Shown here: positions 1-7,371 of the stretch, one piece after another | How positions within the stretch are numbered: the stretch's first letter is position 1 | Layout: the number at the start of each line of letters is the position of its first letter | Assembly (NCBI RefSeq): GCF_051488665.1 | Contig: NZ_JBPSEG010000005.1 | Location: forward strand, 162,316-226,315 | Length of the DNA stretch: 64,000 nt | Source of the DNA: Melioribacter sp051488665 | Lineage (GTDB): Bacteria > Bacteroidota > Ignavibacteria > Ignavibacteriales > Melioribacteraceae | Direction of reading: 5' to 3' | Program-made: the position numbers and the translations under genes | Notes under the pieces: generated by a model | Told to the model about the DNA's origin: nothing | Seen by the model: the letters and a program-made list of their open reading frames with translations, nothing else | Databases searched by the model: none

Positions 1-510
1 CAAGAGTAATTTTTCTTTAACGTCGTCCGGTATGGACGAATCGTTGCTCTCCTGAACATCTTTCCCATATATTCCGAACGCAGGAATACCCAATTGATTG
101 TATCCGGCGAGCGCCGCCGCAAGATAAACCGCTCCCGGTCTTTCCGTTCCATTGAATCCCCAGACGGCTTTGGGTATAATAGGAGTCGTATCCATTACTT
201 CCGTGCCATAGCACCAGCACGGAGTAACCGTAATAGAAACGCCTACGTTATTTTCCTTGAATTTTTCCATACAAGCCGCTGCTTCTGCAGCTCCGCCAAT
301 GCAAGTATCCGCAATAACGCATTCGACAGGCATACCGTCGGGATGGCGTAGCGCGCTTTGTATCAGTTCGGCGGTTTTCTTTGCCATTTGCATTGTTTGG
401 GCTTCGAGCGATTCCCTGACGCCTTTCCTTCTTCCGTCGATTGCAGGTCTTATCCCGACTCTTACGTGTTTTTTTCTCAATTGAAATACCGGATGATTGT
501 CGAAGTTCAT
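1..510 (-). CDS. fucI: L-fucose isomerase, N-terminal part (cut by window edge)
   Basis: Read directly on the minus strand from an ATG at 510-508; 170 codons are present and the frame stays open to the window edge. The family enzyme is about 590 residues, so roughly the first 30 percent is seen. It interconverts L-fucose and L-fuculose (also D-arabinose/D-ribulose) in the cytoplasm. Recognisable family blocks are VGIRPAIDGRRKGVRESLE near the start, VECVIADTCIGG, TVTPCWCYG and WGFNGTERPGAVYLAAA, which together are distinctive for FucI. A GGAG-like ribosome site lies just upstream. It is the most downstream visible gene of the sugar region headed by an MFS transporter at 5440, which fits import and catabolism of fucose or a related sugar. 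Confidence 0.9.
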   Translation of the reverse strand, partial: MNFDNHPVFQLRKKHVRVGIRPAIDGRRKGVRESLEAQTMQMAKKTAELIQSALRHPDGMPVECVIADTCIGGAAEAAACMEKFKENNVGVSITVTPCWCYGTEVMDTTPIIPKAVWGFNGTERPGAVYLAAALAGYNQLGIPAFGIYGKDVQESNDSSIPDDVKEKLLL

Positions 511-526
511 AACTGCTCCGTTATAT

Positions 527-670
527 TTAATTTATTCCGATTTCTTTCGGTATGCCGTATAGATTCCGTCTGTTAATAAGTTCATTAACTCTCGACTCGG
601 TTAATTCTTCGATATTACCAATTTGACTGGCAATAAATTCAATTTTGGATGCATGTTCCAAAGTTTCCAT
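527..670 (-). CDS. possible 47-residue small protein upstream of fucI
   Basis: An open frame runs on the minus strand from ATG at 670-668 to TAA at 529-527, 16 bases before fucI. The product begins METLEHASKIEF and ends YGIPKEIGIN; it is charged, predicted mostly helical, and has no membrane segment or metal motif. I do not recognise it. No convincing ribosome site lies before the ATG. It could be a real small gene cotranscribed with fucI, the tail of a lost regulator, or chance. The rest of 511-747 holds nothing else I can support. Confidence 0.3.
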   Translation of the reverse strand: METLEHASKIEFIASQIGNIEELTESRVNELINRRNLYGIPKEIGIN

Positions 671-747
671 TTTATGATAAGAATTTATTATCGAATTTCC
701 TAACTGTCAATGTTATGAAATTTAACACGATACTTTTACCGGCATAC

Positions 748-3090
748 TCATTTAATATATTCAACCGATTTTCTCAATTCCATTGAATACTGATAGAATT
801 CCTTTAGGCTCATTTCTTTTAGGAACAACATACCGTGAGCAGCGCGCGCTCTGGGTATAGGATTGTTCAGGAAATATTTTTTTCCGAGACAGTTCCTGAT
901 TTTCTGATATTGTTCGACATGAATTTGTCTGGCCAGCTGAGAAAAAGGTCCGTCGTACTCCCAGCTTGGGAAGCTGGCGTCTTTTTGAGAACCGTAACAA
1001 TTCATAAATACATTGTCGAGAATCGCCATCGAATTAAGGCTAACGGGCACATAAATATTTGCTTCTGCGGGATGGAAACGGTACCAGACATTTCTGTAGC
1101 CCCATATTTTGAGTTTTGAAATATCTTCCTCTTTTTCATAAAGTTTCAATGCTTCGCTTACAGCCTGAAGCACTTTGTAATGGGTATCAGGTCCGCTGCC
1201 TTCCGGGTCAAACGCTACGGTTAATATAGTCGGTTTGATTTTTCTAATTAGTTCAAGTATCGGGATTACGTCTCTTTGTAGTTCCGGATTTTCAGTAAAT
1301 ATGTTCCCCTGATAGAAGCCGAGCCTTAGATGCGAAACGTCTTTCGAAGAAAAGCCGTAATATGCCCAGGTCAGTTCTTCCTCCCATTCTCTCAACATTC
1401 CTTTTAACTTTTGAACGTGAGGGATATCTTTTTTACCGGGATACTGCGTTCCGAAATAATTAATCAGTTCGTCAACTCTGTCGTTAATATATCTAAGACT
1501 TGTTTCTTCGTAAATTTCTATAATATTTCTGAGCATCCTTCTGGAAGTGGCTTCGGTTCTTTTGGCAATATTGTTTTCCGCAATACCGTCAAGATAAAGA
1601 CTGATATCGCTATCTTTTGCTTCGGCGTTGTCGGGTTCGAAGTAACCCGTTTTATATCTTTCGTCGAAGGCGCCCGCAGTTAAGTATTCTTTCAGTTTAA
1701 GCATCAATTCGAGCATGTAGGAATTTGTAACGGCAGTAAAACCGCTGGTAAAAACAGCGAAATGATGTTTGTTCAGATGAGTTCTTACGAGATGATTAAT
1801 AAAAGCAAGATATCCCAGCATTATGTCGTCGTGATGAGGCGCCGTGTGCAGGATAGTTTGATTCAGCGGCGTATTCATCCCTCTGTTAAAGCGTTCGATT
1901 ATGTCATTATAAATAAGTTCGTTGATTTCTTTTACCGGTTTACCGGATTTTTTCAGAACAAGATTAGCAAGCTTATCGCCGGTATAGTCGCTCTTTGTAA
2001 GGGACAACAATTCCTTACCGGTATTAACCGACAAATTTATTACAGCTTTTTCCAGAGAAAGTCTCGATAATTTTGTTTCTTTCTCCACGTCGTCATAAAT
2101 TCTCTCGGATAAGAGCGACGCCGCTCCGTTAGTAAGATAAAAGCGCGAGTCGCGGAGCTTTTGAAGTACGGTAGCGGGATATTTATTTGAAGCTTCGTTC
2201 TCAACAGAGTCTTTTACGATTTTCGCCTTAGCTTCTCCAGCCGCAATAATAATAGCCGTGGCGTTTTTATTATATGTAATTGTATTCAAACCGATTGTGA
2301 TCACAAGTCTGTTCGAAGCGACTTCGATTCCCCCAAGATCGGTTGATGCGGCGGCTTGCGTTTGATAGTTAGTCGCGGTCAGTCTTGTAGTTGAAAAGTG
2401 GTCGCTTCCCTGAACGTTGAACCCGATATGACCGTCCGGACCAATTCCTCCCAGGAAAAATCCGATGCCGCCCATATCGCGTATTTTCTTTTCGTACTGC
2501 GTGCAAAATTCGTCTACAATTTCAATCGTTTCCTTTTGTAATCTTTCAATACGACTGCCGGGGAGCTTCGTGCGCAAACTCAGGTCAACCTTATTATCGG
2601 GAAATATTACGGACAGCGGAAGATTTTCCGCCGTTCCGATTTTATTAACGTTGATCAAAAGCGCGTTGTTGGGATCGATCCCGAAAGTTTTGATATAAAA
2701 TTTTTTTATGTAATAATAAAAGCTGTTTTGCTGCGTCGAGTCGATGGGATAAAATTCGTCAATCTGGACGAACTTTATTTTTTTCATATCCGGTTTCTTT
2801 TGGGGATCGAGTTCGTATTTTTTTAATTTTTGTCTGATTTCCGGTTTATCCCAGTTCTTCATTATGTGAGTAAACCAGTAGATAAAATACTCGGGCGTTT
2901 TTCCCGTAGGCAGCGATACAACTCCTTCCGGATTTGCCTGCAGCCACTCTACAAAACGAAAAGCGGTCAATTCGCCCAATTCGGGAATATTCCCGACCTG
3001 TATAACGGGAATTTTTTCAGTGGGTTTATATATAAATTTTTTACCTGATTTTTTCAGAAAAAAGCTTTCGACTTTAGAACCTGGTTCCAT
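748..3090 (-). CDS. nagB: glucosamine-6-phosphate deaminase fused to PIG-L-type deacetylase domain
   Basis: A 780-residue protein in two parts. The N-terminal half (about 20-350) is a NagB-type sugar isomerase/deaminase: VSLPTGKTPEYF near the start, the VQIDEFY segment carrying the catalytic Asp, and GGIGPDGHIGFN with the active-site His. The C-terminal half (about 410-760) matches the PIG-L/LmbE deacetylase fold: TAPHHDDIM replaces the usual AHPDDE metal motif, and DPEGSGPDTHYKVLQAV supplies the later His region. NagB converts glucosamine-6-P to fructose-6-P and ammonia; PIG-L proteins remove N-acetyl groups from GlcNAc-type substrates. No nagA is visible, so the second domain may deacetylate the substrate of the first (inference). 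NagB alone is about 260 residues. An AGGAG site precedes the ATG. Lies 23 bases after the ROK kinase gene. Confidence 0.85.
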   Translation of the reverse strand: MEPGSKVESFFLKKSGKKFIYKPTEKIPVIQVGNIPELGELTAFRFVEWLQANPEGVVSLPTGKTPEYFIYWFTHIMKNWDKPEIRQKLKKYELDPQKKPDMKKIKFVQIDEFYPIDSTQQNSFYYYIKKFYIKTFGIDPNNALLINVNKIGTAENLPLSVIFPDNKVDLSLRTKLPGSRIERLQKETIEIVDEFCTQYEKKIRDMGGIGFFLGGIGPDGHIGFNVQGSDHFSTTRLTATNYQTQAAASTDLGGIEVASNRLVITIGLNTITYNKNATAIIIAAGEAKAKIVKDSVENEASNKYPATVLQKLRDSRFYLTNGAASLLSERIYDDVEKETKLSRLSLEKAVINLSVNTGKELLSLTKSDYTGDKLANLVLKKSGKPVKEINELIYNDIIERFNRGMNTPLNQTILHTAPHHDDIMLGYLAFINHLVRTHLNKHHFAVFTSGFTAVTNSYMLELMLKLKEYLTAGAFDERYKTGYFEPDNAEAKDSDISLYLDGIAENNIAKRTEATSRRMLRNIIEIYEETSLRYINDRVDELINYFGTQYPGKKDIPHVQKLKGMLREWEEELTWAYYGFSSKDVSHLRLGFYQGNIFTENPELQRDVIPILELIRKIKPTILTVAFDPEGSGPDTHYKVLQAVSEALKLYEKEEDISKLKIWGYRNVWYRFHPAEANIYVPVSLNSMAILDNVFMNCYGSQKDASFPSWEYDGPFSQLARQIHVEQYQKIRNCLGKKYFLNNPIPRARAAHGMLFLKEMSLKEFYQYSMELRKSVEYIK

Positions 3091-3113
3091 GATTCTCCTG
3101 TAATAATTATTGT

Positions 3114-4223
3114 TTACTGTTTATCGATCATATTCAATGCAAAGGCATAAGCGCCAAGAGCTATCGCCTTGCTTGCGCCTAATTGCGAAATGCCAACAGC
3201 GATTTTCTTCGAGGCGTCGTAATTCACTTTTTCGTTTGTACCGTAAACATTTATTTCTACTGTCTCGTTGTGCAGAAAATTTTTAAGGTCTTCTTCATTG
3301 CCGATATAATAAATCTGAGCCATTAGTCGTTTTACCCGTGCGCCGTCAGAAGTTTTTTTATAATAACTTCTCATTTCGTCTAACAAAAACGGCATGAAAA
3401 GCTGCGAAGCTCCCGCCAGGCCGCCGCCGATTACAACCGGACAATCCATGATAGTAACCACATTTGCAATAGCGTCGCCAACTACCCGAGCCATTTTTTT
3501 GTAAGCTTCAATTGCGGCGCTTTTATTTCCCTCAATTTTTCCAACAGCTATTTCATAAATTTCTTTAGGGGAAGGAGCGTCGGAATATTCTATTCCCGCG
3601 GCTTCGCTATAGAGTCTTCTTATTCCTCTTATGCTGGCGTGTTCTTCGGCAAATTCTTCAGGAGAGATACGATTGCGCAAAAGCCAAATTTCACCTGCCA
3701 TCGAATTATCGCCTCTGTAGAGTTCTCCGTTAATGAATAAACCGCATCCGAATCCCGTTCCCAAAGTAATGCCGATCAGATTTTTATATCGTTTGGGATT
3801 GCCGGCGTCGCTCAATAATTTATTTATATACGGAAGGAAACCGGCAAGCCCTTCACCATAAGCATAAAGGTCGCCGTCGTTATTGATAAAAACCGGCAAG
3901 CCGAATTTATTTTTAAGAAAAGAACCCAATGCCACACCGCCTCTATAAGCGGGAAGGTTGCCCAGATCTCCGATAATACCGTTGGGGTAATCTGCCGGAC
4001 CGGGGGAAGCTATACTTATAGCCGACGGAGTTTTATCGAGTTGTTTTAATACATAATTAAAACCTTCGACAATATTGTTCATCGATTTATCGAGGTCGTC
4101 TCCGCACGCGTCGAGACGGTATTCGTCCGCTATCTGTCTTCCGGACTGAAAAGCGGAGAATACGAAATTCGTACCCCCTCCGTCCAACGTCATTATAATT
4201 CTGTAGTCTTTTTCAAAATTCAT
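3114..4223 (-). CDS. ROK-family sugar kinase
   Basis: A 369-residue ROK protein without the N-terminal helix-turn-helix of ROK repressors, so most likely a kinase. The phosphate-binding motif is TLDGGGTNF at residues 12-20; the catalytic Asp lies in FINNDGD; GITLGTGFGCGLFINGELYRG is the second ATP-binding block, and VVIGGGLAG the adenosine block. The Cys-rich zinc motif usual in bacterial glucokinases of this family is not apparent, and an unusual stretch of about 40 residues lies near the C-terminus. Substrate is not deducible; glucose, mannose, fructose or an N-acetylhexosamine are the usual options. It sits 26 bases downstream of the MFS transporter gene and just before the NagB fusion, which makes phosphorylation of an imported (amino) sugar likely. 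Confidence 0.82.
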   Translation of the reverse strand: MNFEKDYRIIMTLDGGGTNFVFSAFQSGRQIADEYRLDACGDDLDKSMNNIVEGFNYVLKQLDKTPSAISIASPGPADYPNGIIGDLGNLPAYRGGVALGSFLKNKFGLPVFINNDGDLYAYGEGLAGFLPYINKLLSDAGNPKRYKNLIGITLGTGFGCGLFINGELYRGDNSMAGEIWLLRNRISPEEFAEEHASIRGIRRLYSEAAGIEYSDAPSPKEIYEIAVGKIEGNKSAAIEAYKKMARVVGDAIANVVTIMDCPVVIGGGLAGASQLFMPFLLDEMRSYYKKTSDGARVKRLMAQIYYIGNEEDLKNFLHNETVEINVYGTNEKVNYDASKKIAVGISQLGASKAIALGAYAFALNMIDKQ

Positions 4224-4249
4224 TGTATTCTCTATTTTTATTCTTAGGA

Positions 4250-5440
4250 TTATTCAGTAGCGAATTTAATTTTTGACGAGTATACGGATACAATTCCGAT
4301 ATAGATTACGCATAACAACGGAATTATAAAACCGGTAAGAACGTCGCTCAAATCGTTTACCGCTCCCATAATTAACGGCACCACGGCGCCGCCTGCAATT
4401 GCAGTAACCATTAAACCCGACAATTCATTCGACCTTTCCGGCATCTTTTCAATCGTTATCGAAAAGACAAGCGGGAAAATATTCGAGAAACCCAAGCCCG
4501 TTAAAATAATTCCGACAAACGTTATAAGTGCGCTGTTTGTAAACATCAACGCTATTCCGATAAAAGAAATCACAACGGTTAATTTTAAAAACTTTTGCGC
4601 CTCTATTTTTCGGAGTATTAAAGACCCCAAAAATCTTCCCGCCATTATAGGCAGAAAAAACAACGACCAGCTGACCCACAAACTAAACCCCGCGACTCCG
4701 AAGTTTTCCTTCAGTAAAATAGGCACGCCGGAACTCATCGATACTTCAGCTCCAACGTAAAAGAAAATTGCAAGCGTCATCATCAAGACATAAGGTTTTT
4801 TCAGTAATTCAAAACAAGACTTAATAGAAGCCGGCACATCTTTTTGCTCCTTTTCGTGTATGTCGGTTTTTACCGTTATTAACAGCGTAATCAAAATCAG
4901 GGAAGCGAAGAGCGGAAATAATATAGTCCACTCAAGTTTAAAAACATAAGCCACAAAAGGAGGAATTAGAAAACCCATAGAAGAACCGACGGCTTTCAAC
5001 GATTGAGCCAGCGATAAATTTCTTGAATACGCGCCTTCGGGCGAAACATCTCTCATTATCGGATTCCCGACAACCTGTAGAATTGTCGCCCCTGCGCATA
5101 ATAACAGTATTGAAGCCAACACAACTAAAAAGTCAAATTTTCCGACTAAAGATAAATCGAAAGGTAAGCCGTACATTCCGTTTAATATCGGGAGTAACAA
5201 TCCGATTAAAGCGACCGTAAGACCGAGTAACAATACGTATTTCCTTCCTTTTCTATCCTGGTATATTCCGATTGGAATTGATAAAATTCCGAACATTATG
5301 AAGCCGGTAAACGGTATTAATTGAGCCATTGTATAAGAAAGGCTAAAACTGTCTTTAGCCAATCCGACGAGCGGACCGACGACGTCGCCGAATCCCATAC
5401 ACAAGAATGCCAAATAAACCGGAAGCGCTCTCGATTTCAT
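4250..5440 (-). CDS. MFS sugar transporter, FucP-like
   Basis: A 396-residue inner-membrane protein with about 12 hydrophobic segments. The motif IYQDRKGRKYVLLLG between segments 2 and 3 is the MFS A-motif. The opening LPVYLAFLCMGFGDVVGPLVG resembles the fucose/glucose/hexuronate symporter branch. The start is placed at the ATG 5440-5438; an in-frame TTG twelve bases earlier is also open, but ATG gives a normal short N-terminus. No strong Shine-Dalgarno sequence is seen. It is the first gene of a unit (MFS, ROK kinase, NagB fusion, fucI) that follows a terminator at 5488-5515. Because fucI lies in the same run, L-fucose is a reasonable but unproven substrate. Confidence 0.8.
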   Translation of the reverse strand: MKSRALPVYLAFLCMGFGDVVGPLVGLAKDSFSLSYTMAQLIPFTGFIMFGILSIPIGIYQDRKGRKYVLLLGLTVALIGLLLPILNGMYGLPFDLSLVGKFDFLVVLASILLLCAGATILQVVGNPIMRDVSPEGAYSRNLSLAQSLKAVGSSMGFLIPPFVAYVFKLEWTILFPLFASLILITLLITVKTDIHEKEQKDVPASIKSCFELLKKPYVLMMTLAIFFYVGAEVSMSSGVPILLKENFGVAGFSLWVSWSLFFLPIMAGRFLGSLILRKIEAQKFLKLTVVISFIGIALMFTNSALITFVGIILTGLGFSNIFPLVFSITIEKMPERSNELSGLMVTAIAGGAVVPLIMGAVNDLSDVLTGFIIPLLCVIYIGIVSVYSSKIKFATE

Positions 5441-5487
5441 AGCTATATCCAAATTATTGATTCATTCGATTTGTAAATATAATAATC

Positions 5488-5515
5488 AGCCAGCCGGAAA
5501 CAGATCCGGCTGGCT
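5488..5515 (-). terminator. Rho-independent terminator after the beta-helix gene
   Basis: A perfect 11-bp inverted repeat (AGCCAGCCGGA at 5488-5498 and TCCGGCTGGCT at 5505-5515) with a 6-base loop. In the minus direction it is followed by an AT-rich stretch starting GATTATTATATTT. It separates the receptor/beta-helix transcript from the transporter unit. Confidence 0.75.
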
Positions 5516-5539
5516 TTACTGTTGCTGTGGAGGAGGCTA

Positions 5540-5881
5540 CTATTTCATCAACACAATTTTTCTGAATGCACGGAATGATTCGGATTCCAAACCGATAAAA
5601 TAAACGCCGCTCGATACCTGTCTACCGAAATCGTCTCTTCCGTTCCATGTTGCCGAGTATGTTCCCGGCGACATTTTCTGGTCGATAAGCGTTCTGATTT
5701 TTTGTCCGAGAATATTATATACATTTAAAGTCACATTCGAAGATTTGGTAAGGCTGAAGTTGATTTTAGTCGTCGGGTTAAACGGATTCGGATAAGCTTC
5801 CGAAAGCGTAAATTCGTTTGGAATTTCGGGATTAACTTCTTCTACCCCTGCAGCCACAGATTTTTCTGTTCGGGGAACCAA
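5540..5881 (-). CDS. T9SS C-terminal sorting domain, out of frame with its parent gene
   Basis: This frame encodes about 100 residues of a complete type IX secretion sorting domain: FTLSEAYPNPFNPTTKINF, VYNILGQKIRTL, SSGVYFIGLE and a KIVLMK end. It has no credible start of its own (only a TTG at 5881) and no signal peptide. It belongs with the secreted protein encoded at 5842-7317, which stops 40 bases inside this frame. The junction is a run of five T at 5861-5865 (five A in the coding sense): one extra A, or loss of two, would join the frames as PEQK-(K)-SVAAGVEE. This is therefore either a real frameshift mutation, a sequencing or assembly error in a homopolymer, or, less likely, slippage during expression. 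Confidence 0.8.
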   Translation of the reverse strand: MVPRTEKSVAAGVEEVNPEIPNEFTLSEAYPNPFNPTTKINFSLTKSSNVTLNVYNILGQKIRTLIDQKMSPGTYSATWNGRDDFGRQVSSGVYFIGLESESFRAFRKIVLMK

Positions 5882-7317
5882 TTCAAATCGCCGATAGCAA
5901 AACCGTCAGTGCCGCCGTTTTGCAGCATCGTATTCGAATAAGCAAGATTTTCGGGCAATGGCCATTTCGGCGGGAAATTCAATTCATAATGCCACGGATT
6001 GTCGAGCTTTCTCGAAGCTATTCTGCGAACATAAGCGACCAGACTGTCGACATGATTTACGACGCCCTGGTCTGTAAAACCGGGATCTGCTTCCATGTTG
6101 TTGCTTACGTCAATATACGGCGAGTAATCCCACGAAGCGGGATTCGTAAGCGAGTCGAGACACCAGAGGCTCAGGTCGTTTATCCATCTAGCCATTGTCA
6201 GCTTTCTTACCAGATATTGTTTCGAATCGTCGAGCATTACGACGCTGTCCGCTACGGTAACGGTATCGTTCCAGTCATTATAGAACTTAACCAATTTTTC
6301 GGGATTGAAATAAGCGTTGTTCTGAGCGACGTGTACGCGCTTGCTGGGATCAAACAGGTCGATATAAATGCCTCTTGCGGAATCGACGTAAGCTTCAGGA
6401 CCGGTTATTTCATAGCCATTATATGTGCCTTTTTTTCTTATTCTGTAAATACTTGAAGAAATGGTATCGGGATAATTAAAGAACCAGCCCTGAATTACCT
6501 GTTCGGGATCGCCGCCCCATGCATGGGCTGCATAAAACAGATTGTTCTTCATATATAAGTTGGATGCTTGTCTTATCAAGAACGGATTAACTACAGTATA
6601 GACAACTGTATTGTGTTCGAATACGGAATAAGGATCGTAACCGCGAATTGAATAAAGATACGAGTTGCAGGCAAAGAAAGTATTGTTAATAAAGATTGTG
6701 CTGTCGGGATGATCCAGCCCGCCCGATAAGAAAGGCTGTCCGCCGAAATAAGAAGTTGAATGAATGAAGTTTCTGAAATGACAGTCCTGCACATCAAGTT
6801 TGACGAATTTGGCGCCGTCAACGCGTATGCCGGCTTCGGTAAAGGCGTCGAAAACAACGCGGCGTAATTTTAGCGAAATACTGTCTGCGCCGATATGGAT
6901 GGCTCGGCTCCAGCCCAAAGTTTTACCGTCCGATCTCATCGACAACAGATATAAATCGTTAAGTTCGACCTTGATGCCCTTTTTGATAAATTTAAAAAAC
7001 CATTCTTCGGAAGTACCGTCGGCTCTGATTGCAGGCGCAAGAACCGGCGGTCTCTTTGTTTCATCCCCCTTTGCAATAAACTTGCACGAACTGTTAATTT
7101 CAAAAGCTTTTTCGATGTAATAGATAGCGCCTCTATCGAGAACGTATACGCGATAGTCCGATACGGCGGTATCTGCGTTGATTATGTTACTGATCTCCAA
7201 AGACTGGGAACCCGGAATATAAACAGTATCGGTTGTGGATTGCGCCACAGTTTCGGCAGGGAAAGCCAACAGAGATATTATCCCGATGGCTATCAGGAAA
7301 GCGTACAGCTTTTTCAT
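5842..7317 (-). CDS. secreted right-handed beta-helix protein, frameshifted near its end
   Basis: A 491-residue frame beginning MKKLYAFLIAIGIISLLAF, a classic signal peptide likely cleaved after VAQS. The body has repeated short beta strands with stacking Asn/Asp turns (SLKLRRVVFDAF, FVKLDVQDCHFRNF, IFINNTFFACNS, VFEHNTVVYTV, LYMKNNLFYAA), the pattern of pectate-lyase-like parallel beta-helices. I cannot name a substrate. The last residues (FPEQKNLWLQG) follow a five-A run and look like out-of-frame reading: the true T9SS tail continues at 5881-5540. With that tail it would be a surface-attached or secreted glycan-binding or lyase-like protein of about 600 residues. Lies 54 bases downstream of the TonB-dependent receptor gene, suggesting joint expression. 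Confidence 0.75.
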   Translation of the reverse strand: MKKLYAFLIAIGIISLLAFPAETVAQSTTDTVYIPGSQSLEISNIINADTAVSDYRVYVLDRGAIYYIEKAFEINSSCKFIAKGDETKRPPVLAPAIRADGTSEEWFFKFIKKGIKVELNDLYLLSMRSDGKTLGWSRAIHIGADSISLKLRRVVFDAFTEAGIRVDGAKFVKLDVQDCHFRNFIHSTSYFGGQPFLSGGLDHPDSTIFINNTFFACNSYLYSIRGYDPYSVFEHNTVVYTVVNPFLIRQASNLYMKNNLFYAAHAWGGDPEQVIQGWFFNYPDTISSSIYRIRKKGTYNGYEITGPEAYVDSARGIYIDLFDPSKRVHVAQNNAYFNPEKLVKFYNDWNDTVTVADSVVMLDDSKQYLVRKLTMARWINDLSLWCLDSLTNPASWDYSPYIDVSNNMEADPGFTDQGVVNHVDSLVAYVRRIASRKLDNPWHYELNFPPKWPLPENLAYSNTMLQNGGTDGFAIGDLNWFPEQKNLWLQG

Positions 7318-7371
7318 ATCATTCCTCCTATTATAGTGTTATAGTTTAAGCCGCTTACGGGCATAAATTTT

